Shown here: positions 23,433 through 29,591 of the stretch, in pieces | Numbering within the stretch: the stretch's first letter is position 1 | How the letters are laid out: each line of letters opens with the position of its first letter | DNA from: JBOGZD01 sp050697155 | Lineage (GTDB): Bacteria > Actinomycetota > Thermoleophilia > Solirubrobacterales > 70-9 | NCBI GenBank assembly: GCA_050697155.1 | Contig: JBOGZD010000019.1 | Coordinates: forward strand, 1-31,042 | Length of the DNA: 31,042 bases | Reading direction: 5' to 3' | Notes under the pieces: model-generated | What the model saw: only the letters and a program-made list of their open reading frames with translations | Database searches by the model: none | What the model was told of the DNA's origin: nothing | Translations under genes and position numbers: made by a program

Positions 23433-23772
23433 CGCCTTCCTCCTCCTGCTGCTTGAGGTCCTCCAACACGGCATCCAGCCGCTCGAACCGCTCCGACCAC
23501 GAGCGCTCATAGGTCTTCACCCAGTCGTGGATGGGCTTGAGGGCACGGCCGTTCAGCCGATAAAGCCGCTGCCGTCCTTGGTCACGCACGTCAACGGCTC
23601 CCACCTCTCGGAGCACCCGCAAGTGCTTGGACACCTGTGGCTGAGCCAGCCCGAGCAGGCGCACCAGGTCGTTCACGGGGCGCTCCCCGTCGGCGAGGAC
23701 GTCCAGGATCTCTCGCCGCCGGGGCTCGGCCACCGCGTTGAACGCATCCGCGGTCGTCGCTGCTCGTGCCAT
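23413..23772 (-). CDS. ArsR-family HTH transcriptional regulator
   Basis: A 119-residue winged-helix regulator. The DNA-binding part shows AVAEPRRREILDVLADGERPVNDLVRLLGLAQPQVSKHLRVLREVGAV, with the recognition helix in QPQVSKHLRVL, and a wing in RQRLYRLN. There is no ArsR metal motif (CxC), so a metal sensor is unlikely. The group is usually paired with SRPBCC genes and is probably a repressor of its own operon. ATG 23772 is chosen; it lies 7 bp from the AT-rich palindrome. The last residues (QQEEEGDGGNDE) are acidic. Confidence 0.92.
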   Translation of the reverse strand: MARAATTADAFNAVAEPRRREILDVLADGERPVNDLVRLLGLAQPQVSKHLRVLREVGAVDVRDQGRQRLYRLNGRALKPIHDWVKTYERSWSERFERLDAVLEDLKQQEEEGDGGNDE

Positions 23773-23779
23773 GCCAGAA

Positions 23780-23805
23780 TGATATATCCATATGGGCATA
23801 TATCA
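23780..23805. promoter_or_regulatory. AT-rich palindrome: probable ArsR operator
   Basis: Perfect arms TGATATAT (23780-23787) and ATATATCA (23798-23805) flank a 10-bp spacer with an inner CCATATGG palindrome. Such AT content stands out in this GC-rich DNA. The site is 8 bp upstream of the ArsR ATG, so bound repressor would block the operon promoter. It could also contact the gene to the right (23865). Confidence 0.72.
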
Positions 23806-23864
23806 AAGGGCCGGGTTGCGGTAGGTTGCAGACGCGATTCGAGGATGATCGCGAGGAGGCAGTG

Positions 23865-24185
23865 ATGATCGAAGTCGAGCGGCTCTCCGATCCGGCGGTT
23901 CGCGCCTTCGTTGGCGCCATCAACGCCGGCGACCGAGACGAGTTCTTCGCCCTGCTGGCGCCGGGCGCGACGATGTCCGACGATGGCTCGGAGCGCGGCC
24001 TCGAGGAGTGGGTCGATCGCGAGATCTTCTCCTCGAACGGGCGGATGGAGGTCGAGTCAGAGTCGGACGGCGGTCGCTCACTGGTCGCCAACTACACCAA
24101 CTCGACCTACGGGACGATGCGCACGACCTGGAGGTTCGTCGTCGACGGTGACCGCATCAGCCGCTTCGAGACCGGCCAGGCCTGA
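23865..24185 (+). CDS. SnoaL-like / NTF2-like small protein
   Basis: A 106-residue protein of the nuclear-transport-factor-2 fold. The N-terminal pattern VRAFVGAINAGDRDEFFALLAPGATMSDDG is typical of the SnoaL-like group, with a final strand TTWRFVVDGDRISRFETGQA. These proteins include hydrolases, isomerases and ligand-binding domains; no catalytic residues are clear here. ATG 23865 (or GTG 23862) follows GCGAGGAGGC. The gene diverges from the ArsR operon and may share its operator region. It is short but typical of the family. Confidence 0.8.
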   Translation: MIEVERLSDPAVRAFVGAINAGDRDEFFALLAPGATMSDDGSERGLEEWVDREIFSSNGRMEVESESDGGRSLVANYTNSTYGTMRTTWRFVVDGDRISRFETGQA

Positions 24186-24273
24186 GATCTCCGGTGGCGG
24201 CGCCACTTGACCCGTCCGGAAGCATGGCCGGTGTTCCGAGCTCATCCACGCAGCAACCTTGGAGGTGCGAGTC

Positions 24274-24705
24274 ATGGTGGTGGCGATCTTTCACCGCAGG
24301 TTGAAGGAAGGCAGGACCTTCGAGGAGTTCAAGCGCGCATGGGAGGCCGATGAGGGGTTCGGAGTTCCCGCCCGGGTCTTCACTGCCCTCAGCCTCGCCG
24401 ACCCGCGAGACGTGCTCACGATCGGATTCGTGGACATCGAGCCCCAGCACCTTCCGGCGAGGACCGAGCGGGTCGCTGCCCAGGAACGACTGAGGCATGA
24501 TCGGATCGACGACGTGATCGAGTCGACACAGCTCAGGGCGATGTACGAGCTCGCCACCGAGCACGATTTCTCCGCGACCCCGCGCGAGATCCCGATCGGC
24601 TGGCTGAGAGCCTTCTCGGCGGCTTCGGAACTTAGAGGCACGCCTGTTCCCCGGGGCGCTCCCGCTCCCTGGACGACGGCCGCTGTCTCGGCGGCTTTGC
24701 GATAG
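24274..24705 (+). CDS. Hypothetical protein with a dimeric alpha/beta-barrel-like N-terminus
   Basis: A 143-residue protein. The N-terminal 55 residues (VVAIFHRRLKEGRTFEEFKRAW and ALSLADPRDVLTIGFVDI) resemble the strand-helix-strand plan of small ferredoxin-like or ABM-type barrels, without catalytic residues that I can name. The rest is less ordered, with a Pro/Ala-rich C-terminus. ATG 24274 is favoured over an earlier TTG (24259) because GGAGG (24261-24265) lies at good spacing before it. The assignment of fold is a guess. Confidence 0.6.
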   Translation: MVVAIFHRRLKEGRTFEEFKRAWEADEGFGVPARVFTALSLADPRDVLTIGFVDIEPQHLPARTERVAAQERLRHDRIDDVIESTQLRAMYELATEHDFSATPREIPIGWLRAFSAASELRGTPVPRGAPAPWTTAAVSAALR

Positions 24706-24755
24706 GCGTCGGTCGGTGGTATCACCCTGTGTGAGGCGAATCGGGAGATGAAGAC

Positions 24756-24953
24756 ATGAAGCTGGAGGTTGGCGATCGCGTCAGGGTCGAGTCCGAGTCA
24801 ACCGAGCGATCGCCTCGGCTCGGCGTCGTAGAGGACGTGATTCGTGAGGCACCTTCCCCTCGCTATCGCATTCGCTGGGACGACGGGCACGAGAGCATCT
24901 ATACGCCTGCGGCAGGCGCGGTAAGTCGCGTCGAGCCGACCGAGAAGGCGTAA
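24756..24953 (+). CDS. DUF1918 domain protein
   Basis: A 65-residue protein that is almost all DUF1918: GDRVRVESES near the start, then RLGVVEDVI, and the core YRIRWDDGHESIYTPAAGAV. The fold is a small SH3-like beta barrel. The family is largely actinobacterial and its role is not known. ATG 24756 follows GGGAGATGAAGAC. It lies among short stress-like genes and probably has its own promoter. Confidence 0.87.
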   Translation: MKLEVGDRVRVESESTERSPRLGVVEDVIREAPSPRYRIRWDDGHESIYTPAAGAVSRVEPTEKA

Positions 24954-25027
24954 GCGAGCGACAGTGCGCAGGAAGGCGACTGTCGCAGAGCTTCTTCCTC
25001 TCCGCTGACCATCTGGCGGCGGTCGTC

Positions 25028-25669
25028 GTGACCGCCGCGCTCTGTGTTGCGCTCCCGGTCGCCGCCCGCACCCGCCCGGGTCCCTGGACGCGCCTGGTCG
25101 CGCGCGGGCTCGCCGTTCTCTTGATTGGCGCGGTCCTCGCCTACCACCTGGTGGTCGCACTGGAGGGCAGCTACGCACTCGACTTCGACCTCCCGCTGCA
25201 TCTCACCGACGCCGTCACCCTGGTGGCAGCGCTGGCGCTGTGGAGCCCTCGCCCGCTGCTCTTCGAGCTCACCTACTTCTGGGGGCTGGCGGCGTCGCTT
25301 CCGGCGGTGCTCACGCCCGCCCTCGGCGCCGATGACCGCTACCCCAGCCTCCTCTTCTGGCACTACTTCGTGACGCACTCAGGTGTGGTCCTGGCCGCCG
25401 TCTTCCTCGCCTTCGGGCTCGGGCGGACGGCGCGTCCGCGGGCAGTCCGGCGCATGTTCCTTGCGACCGCGGCATGGGCGGGCGTAGCCGCCGTCGGGAA
25501 CGCACTCACCGGCGGCAACTACATGTTCCTCCGGGAGCGGCCGGAAACTCCGAGCCTGCTCGACTACCTGGGTCCCTGGCCCTGGTACATCCTGAGCACT
25601 GCGCTGCTGGCCCTCGCCTTGTTCGCCCTGCTCGACCTTCCCTTCCGGCGCCGTCGCGCAGCTGGTTAG
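25028..25669 (+). CDS. TIGR02206 (YwaF-like) integral membrane protein
   Basis: A membrane protein with about six to seven spans. The family core is LDFDLPLHLTDAVTLVAALAL, LFELTYFWGLAASLPAVLTP and LLFWHYFVTHSGVVLAAVFL, followed by GNALTGGNYMFLRERPETPSLLDYLGPWPWYI. Function is unknown. The first usual start is GTG 25028. The frame is open further left and, with no ATG/GTG/TTG, encodes LSQSFFLSADHLAAVVV from CTG 24980; FF-ADHL is the typical start of this family. The true N-terminus is therefore probably upstream at a non-standard start, or hidden by a frame error. Confidence 0.85.
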   Translation: MTAALCVALPVAARTRPGPWTRLVARGLAVLLIGAVLAYHLVVALEGSYALDFDLPLHLTDAVTLVAALALWSPRPLLFELTYFWGLAASLPAVLTPALGADDRYPSLLFWHYFVTHSGVVLAAVFLAFGLGRTARPRAVRRMFLATAAWAGVAAVGNALTGGNYMFLRERPETPSLLDYLGPWPWYILSTALLALALFALLDLPFRRRRAAG

Positions 25670-25755
25670 CGAGGCCGACGGCTCGCAAGCAACGCAGAAG
25701 CTAAGGCGCCCAGATCGACGTCGCCCCGGGGGGGCGGGCGGCGGGCGATGCGACA

Positions 25756-26163
25756 ATGACCACCGGGATGACGTCCGCAGCACCCACGCGCGTGCTGGTC
25801 GTGGCTCACCGAACCGCGGCGACCCCGAGATTGCTCGACGAGGTCCGTTCCCGCGCCCAACGGTCCCCTTGCACATTCACGCTGCTGGTGCCGCGTCCCT
25901 ACTGGGACCCGGACACCGACGAGGCCGCGATCACACTCGAGCTCGCCATCCCGCTGCTCGCCGAGGCGGCCGGTGGAAACGTCGAAGGGATCGTCGGCGA
26001 CAACGACCCGTTCGTTGCCGTACAGCAGGCGGTCGAGCAAGGCGACTTCGACGAACTGATCATCTCCACGCTTCCGGCGCGCGTCTCGCGCTGGCTGCGG
26101 CGCGACCTGCCCCACCGCGTGGAGGCGTTCGGCCTGCCTGTCACTGTGGTCACCGCCGAGTAG
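25756..26163 (+). CDS. Universal-stress-like small protein
   Basis: A 135-residue protein. It has a hydrophobic first strand (RVLVVAHRTAATPRLLDEVRSRA), a middle strand TFTLLVPRPYWD, and the pattern DPFVAVQQAVEQGDFDELIISTLPARVSRWLRRDLPHRVEAFGLPVTVV. This matches actinobacterial small proteins related to the universal stress/Rossmann-like fold. The FDEIIISTLP-SRWL-DLP pattern is their hallmark. ATP binding cannot be shown. ATG 25756 or ATG 25768 are both possible starts. The hairpin at 26244 lies 80 bp after its stop. Confidence 0.75.
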   Translation: MTTGMTSAAPTRVLVVAHRTAATPRLLDEVRSRAQRSPCTFTLLVPRPYWDPDTDEAAITLELAIPLLAEAAGGNVEGIVGDNDPFVAVQQAVEQGDFDELIISTLPARVSRWLRRDLPHRVEAFGLPVTVVTAE

Positions 26164-26243
26164 CTGGAGCCCGCCGTGAGATCCGACAGCGCCCGGGGCG
26201 CTTACCGAGTCGCACGACCGCCTCGCCGAGCTGCTGGCTTAAG

Positions 26244-26264
26244 GGCGGATCGGACTGATCCGCC
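26244..26264. terminator. Hairpin between the stress-like gene and the ABC pseudogene
   Basis: Perfect 8-bp arms GGCGGATC (26244-26251) and GATCCGCC (26257-26264) with a 5-nt loop. It could end transcription of the stress-like gene or mark the edge of the truncated ABC-ATPase. No U-run follows. Confidence 0.45.
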
Positions 26265-26282
26265 AGCGGCTGGAAATGGAGC

Positions 26283-26613
26283 CGGTGGAGTTCGCAGCAG
26301 CAGCGGGTGGCGATCGCGCGCGCGTTCTGGGCGCGCCCGCGGGCGATGCTGCTCGACGAGGTCACCAGCGCGCTCGACCCCGAGCTCGTCGGCGCGGTGC
26401 TGGCGGCGGTCCGCGACCTCAAGGCCGAGGGGGGTGACGATGCTGCTCTGCACCCACGAGATGAGCTTCGCCCGCGAGGTCGCCGACCGGGTCGGCTGCC
26501 TCCACGAGGGACGCCTGATCGAGGTTGGACCACCCGAGCAGGTTCTGGGAACCCCGCGCGAGCTCGAGACGAAGCGCTTCCTGCGCCGGCTGCTGGAAGC
26601 GGGCCGGGCGTAG
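26283..26613 (+). pseudogene. Remnant of an amino-acid-type ABC transporter ATPase
   Basis: Only the C-terminal half of a GlnQ/HisP-like ATPase is present. The first frame gives QQQRVAIARAFWARPRAMLLDEVTSALDPELVG, so the end of the signature and Walker B (AMLLDE) remain. The frame breaks in a run of six Gs (26429-26434); with one G removed it goes on as VTMLLCTHEMSFAREVADRVG, with the H-loop in CTHEMS, to the TAG at 26611. Walker A and the LSGG signature are missing: the DNA before QQQR still resembles an LSGG codon run but is disrupted. No permease or binding protein is near. It is probably dead. Confidence 0.82.
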
Positions 26614-26642
26614 CTCCGGGCCCGCGTGCAACACTCGCCTGC

Positions 26643-27002
26643 GTGGACGACAACGTCAACCTGGCGGAGAAGCTCGAGCAGCTGGACCGCCATTACCTCC
26701 CCGGCATCGTCGGGTACCTGAACGACTACAAGGTGATCGTCGTGAAGGTGCTGGGCGAGTTCGTCTGGCACAAGCACGACGACACCGACGACTTCTTCCT
26801 CGTCCTCCGCGGCCGGCTAACGATTCAGCTCCGCGACCGCGACATCGAGCTGGAGGAGGGCGAGCTGTACATCGTCCCGCGCGGAGTCGAGCACTGCCCG
26901 AAGGCGGACGAGGAAGCTCACGTGCTCCTGATCGAGCCGCGAGAGACAGTCAACACCGGCGACGCCGGCGGCGAGCTGACGGCCGAGCCCGTCGAGATCT
27001 AG
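26643..27002 (+). CDS. Cupin-domain protein
   Basis: A 119-residue single-domain cupin. Metal-ligand motif 1 is visible as GEFVWHKHDDTDDFFLVLRG, with HxH, followed by the second motif LYIVPRGVEHCPKADE. A helical N-terminus (NLAEKLEQLDRHYLPGIVGYLN) precedes the barrel. The usual role of such small proteins is metal or small-ligand binding, and the substrate is unknown. GTG 26643 lies 29 bp after the ABC remnant. The last 15 residues (GDAGGELTAEPVEI) are a flexible tail. Confidence 0.9.
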   Translation: MDDNVNLAEKLEQLDRHYLPGIVGYLNDYKVIVVKVLGEFVWHKHDDTDDFFLVLRGRLTIQLRDRDIELEEGELYIVPRGVEHCPKADEEAHVLLIEPRETVNTGDAGGELTAEPVEI

Positions 27003-27152
27003 CGCGGTCCGACGCGTCGGTAACAGTCGACACACACTCGTCGGCGACGGTGCGGCAGCTGGGGTAGGGTCGGGCGCTGAGACGATTCCTGTGAAGGTCG
27101 TCCTCAACGTCATCGCCAACTCTCCGTCGCTGGTGAGGACGGCAGAGACGCC

Positions 27153-27673
27153 GATCTGGGTCTCGCATGGCTCGCTGGACTTCTCGAGGGGGAGGGCACG
27201 TTCCTGAAGCCGTCGCCGTCGAGTCCCCGACGCCCGATTGTGAGTTGCTGGATGACCGATCGCGATGTCGTTCAGCGGGTTGCCTCGATGTTCGGCACCG
27301 CTATGCACGTAGTCAATCGCGATCCGCGCCATAGCACCGCCTATGTGACAAGGCTCAAGGGGGCGAGGGCGATGGCTCTCATGATGGATCTCGAACCGAT
27401 AATGGCGAGCGCCGTTCAGCGGCGATCTCCGCGGCGCTTGAGGCATCCTCGCTCCCCGATCGCAAGCTCGATTTCGACGCCGCCGAGCAAATCCGGGATC
27501 TGTACGCAGAAGGATCCTCGATCTCGTGGCTCGCCCGTACCTTCGGCGGCGCGCGAATCACCGTGCGTCGGGTCGTGCAGCTGTCCGTATACGTCAGTCC
27601 GATGTCGACTTCATGGCGTGACGCTCTCCCGGCCGGCCCGGCTCGCCCGTCGCCGTCGGCGGCGATGTCATAG
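27153..27673 (+). pseudogene. Decayed LAGLIDADG homing endonuclease with HTH tail (copy 1)
   Basis: Frame 1 reads DLGLAWLAGLLEGEGTFLK, a LAGLIDADG motif (WLAGLLEGEGTF), then MTDRDVVQRVASMFGT, YVTRLKGARAMALMMDLEPIMAS. A loss of one base near 27408 then shifts the frame, and the next part reads RRSAAISAALEASSLPDRK, followed by an HTH segment (AAEQIRDLYAEGSSISWLARTF, ITVRRVV). Without the shift this would be a full-length single-motif endonuclease of about 170 residues. No start codon is clear before the LAGLIDADG motif. It is followed by a second copy 4 bases after the TAG at 27671-27673. Confidence 0.8.
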
Positions 27674-27676
27674 GCC

Positions 27677-27995
27677 GAGCTCTACTGGCTCGCGGGCTGG
27701 CTCGAAGGCGAAGGAGCTTCTGCCGTCCTCCCCCACCGGATCCAGCACGCGCGCGGATCCTCGGCGTTACCCGCGACCAGGACGTTGCCCATGAGGCTCG
27801 CCGGCTCCTCAGGGTTTCGCCGACCCGCTCGCACACGAAGAGGAATCGAAGCCACGGCTGGTCGCCAACGTGGATGCTGACCAGGCGTGGTCGTCTGGCT
27901 ATCTCCCTGATGTGTGCCCTGTATCCCCTGATGGGTCAGCGACGACGGACTCAGATTGAGGCGGGCCCTTGCTGCGGTCGCCGAGCGGGGCGAAA
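27677..27995 (+). pseudogene. Decayed LAGLIDADG homing endonuclease (copy 2), abutting ssrA
   Basis: Frame 1 starts ELYWLAGWLEGEGAS, a second LAGLIDADG motif. The frame then shifts near 27730, and the continuation reads ARILGVTRDQDVAHEARRLLR, then SHGWSPTWMLTRRGRLAIS and LYPLMGQRRRTQI, matching copy 1 in plan (MTDRDVV, YVTRLKGARA, LEPIMAS). A third break near 27955 leads to RRALAAVAERGEMEM. The end runs into the last base of the ssrA gene (27996). There is no intact start. Both copies are on the plus strand, and ssrA on the minus strand. Confidence 0.72.
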
Positions 27996-28356
27996 TGGAG
28001 ATGCTGGGATTCGAACCCAGGTCTGCGGTCGCGCAGCGATCGGCGTCTACAGGCTTAGCCGGCGCTTTGAATCTCGTCTCGCGGGGCCTGCGCCGACGGG
28101 CGGATCCGCGGGACCAGCCTCCGAAAATGTCCCCGGTCGGTGGAGGCGAGCCTTCCGGGCGAGCCCGTTGTTGACGCCGGAACCCCTTCTCACGGGCCGA
28201 AGAAGGGCCGACGCTCATCACTTAGCTCTAACTAAGCAGCGAGGGCGAACTCATGGTCCGCACTTATTGATTGGTGCCGGTGTTTAACGAGGCCTCCGGC
28301 CACCTCGACCTGCAACCGTTCGCACGATCAACCACATCGAAGCCAATGTCATCCCC
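27996..28356 (-). ncRNA. ssrA: tmRNA (ssrA)
   Basis: A 361-nt transfer-messenger RNA that rescues stalled ribosomes. The 5' end GGGGATG (28356-28350) pairs with the 3' CATCTCC (28003-27997), giving the G3-U70 wobble that marks alanine charging. The T arm is CTGGG-TTCGAAT-CCCAG, and discriminator A is at 27996; CCA is not encoded. Helix 2, TGTGGTTG (28336-28329), pairs fully with CGACCGCA (28031-28024). The tag frame reads GCG GAC CAT GAG TTC GCC CTC GCT GCT TAG, giving ADHEFALAA with stop at 28234-28232, followed by the helix-5 hairpin CTTAG-CTAAG (28236-28221). Whether GCG is the resume codon is not certain. The gene is convergent with two decayed homing endonucleases. Confidence 0.92.
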
Positions 28357-28374
28357 GTGCTATGTCTGGTCGAC

Positions 28375-28380
28375 ATTCTA
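28375..28380 (-). promoter_or_regulatory. Candidate -10 element of ssrA
   Basis: On the minus strand this reads TAGAAT, 18 bp before the mature 5' end. That fits a short precursor that RNase P would trim. A -35 is not clear, so the call is tentative. Confidence 0.35.
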
Positions 28381-28421
28381 GCCCCGTCCGCCTAAAGCTA
28401 CATTTACTGAAGCAATGAACG

Positions 28422-29315
28422 ATGGCCCCTGAGATGAGCGACAGCGCGACCAGGCGCTGGCCCGAGCCCGCACCGGCCCCGGCTCCGACGCCGCCCGAGC
28501 ACGACTACGAGCCGATCCATCCGGGCTCGGGGCGCGGGGGGTCGTGGCGCGAGCGGGCGAAGCGGTTCGGCGGGCCGGTCGTCGCCTTCGTCGTCCTGCT
28601 TGCGACGAAGGGCAAGGCGATCCTGCTGCTGCTGCCGAAGCTGAAGATCTTCACCACCTCGGCCTCGATGCTGGTCTCGATCGGCGCCTACGCGCTGATC
28701 TGGGGCTGGGCGTTCGCGGTCGGGTTCGTGCTGCTGCTGCTCCTGCACGAGCTCGGCCACGTGATCCAGCTTCGCCGCGAGGGCGTCAAGGCGTCGGCGC
28801 CGATGTTCATCCCCTTCCTCGGCGCCGTGATCGCGGCAAAGTCGATGGGCGACGACGCCGCTGCCGAGGCCCGGGTCGGGCTCGCCGGGCCGATCCTCGG
28901 GTCGATCGCGACCCTGGTCCCACTCGGAATCTGGCTCGCGACCGGCGAGGAGTTCTGGCAGGCGCTCGCCTACGTCGGCTTCTTCATCAACCTGCTCAAC
29001 CTGCTTCCGGTGCTGCCGCTCGACGGCGGCCGGGCGATGGCGGCGCTCAGCCCCTACGTCTGGCTCGCGGGCTACGCGGGGTTGATCGCACTCACGTTCA
29101 TCTTCCCGAACCCGATCCTGATCCTGGTGCTGATCTTCGGCGGCCTCGAGACCTGGCACCGCTGGAAGGCCCGCAACAGCCCCGAGGGCCGTGCCTACCA
29201 CGCGATCCCCGCCCGCACCAGGGCGCTGGTCGCGGTCACCTACCTCGGGCTGGCCGCCGTGCTCGCGGTCGGCGTCGCCGAGACCTTCCTCGAGAAGGAC
29301 TTCGACGACGTCTGA
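28422..29315 (+). CDS. Site-2 protease family (M50) membrane metalloprotease
   Basis: A 297-residue membrane protein with about six spans. The zinc motif HELGH is at 109-113 inside a span (LLLLLHELGHVIQ), and the second ligand motif NLLPVLPLDGGR is at 193-204. These residues mark a site-2 protease-type intramembrane metalloprotease. A Pro-rich N-terminal tail of about 40 residues precedes the first span. The substrate is unknown; no anti-sigma factor is nearby. ATG 28422 is used, and ATG 28434 (Met5) is an alternative. The region to its left is the ssrA promoter. Confidence 0.9.
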   Translation: MAPEMSDSATRRWPEPAPAPAPTPPEHDYEPIHPGSGRGGSWRERAKRFGGPVVAFVVLLATKGKAILLLLPKLKIFTTSASMLVSIGAYALIWGWAFAVGFVLLLLLHELGHVIQLRREGVKASAPMFIPFLGAVIAAKSMGDDAAAEARVGLAGPILGSIATLVPLGIWLATGEEFWQALAYVGFFINLLNLLPVLPLDGGRAMAALSPYVWLAGYAGLIALTFIFPNPILILVLIFGGLETWHRWKARNSPEGRAYHAIPARTRALVAVTYLGLAAVLAVGVAETFLEKDFDDV

Positions 29316-29396
29316 GAGCCCCGGCGCCGGGGAGTGCACGCGAGCGAGTGCATTAGTGTTGGCGCGACGTTCCCGGGGTTAGCGGAAGGGGTCGCG

Positions 29397-29576
29397 ATGA
29401 CCAGATCGCAACGGAGAAGGACGTGGTGGGCCGTCGGGTTGCTGGTGGCGGCGGTGATCGTCAACGTGGTCGTCCTCGCCCGCGGAGAGGAGTCGCCGGG
29501 CTTGCCGCTCGCGGCGATCGTGCTGCTCTCCGCCGCGGCGATCTCGCTGATCGTCCAACGCCGCCCGTACGAGTAG
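29397..29576 (+). CDS. Small two-span membrane protein
   Basis: A 59-residue protein. A basic N-terminus (MTRSQRRR) precedes two hydrophobic spans (about residues 10-28 and 36-53) joined by a short polar loop RGEESPG. ATG 29397 has GGAAGGGG upstream with good spacing. I do not recognise a family. It lies 81 bp after the M50 protease gene on the same strand and 15 bp from the convergent LigD-like gene. The good ribosome-binding site supports a real gene. Confidence 0.65.
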   Translation: MTRSQRRRTWWAVGLLVAAVIVNVVVLARGEESPGLPLAAIVLLSAAAISLIVQRRPYE

Positions 29577-29591
29577 CCGCGCCCAAGGCGC

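Noticed and set aside
26429..26434. Sequencing error as the sole cause of the ABC ATPase break
   Set aside because: Restoring the G6 frame would still leave the gene without Walker A and an intact signature, so it is called a pseudogene either way.
27009..27020. Palindrome CCGACGCGTCGG as a binding site
   Set aside because: It is a self-complementary CG-rich 12-mer of the sort that arises often in this DNA, with no matching copy or clear promoter beside it.
27677..28003. Self-splicing group I intron with its endonuclease inside tmRNA
   Set aside because: The tmRNA T-loop and acceptor are continuous, so there is no interrupting intron.
27996..28085. A stand-alone tRNA on the minus strand, suggested by the T-arm GGGTTCGAATCCC
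   Set aside because: No anticodon arm fits. The 5' acceptor half lies about 350 bp upstream, which identifies the locus as ssrA instead.
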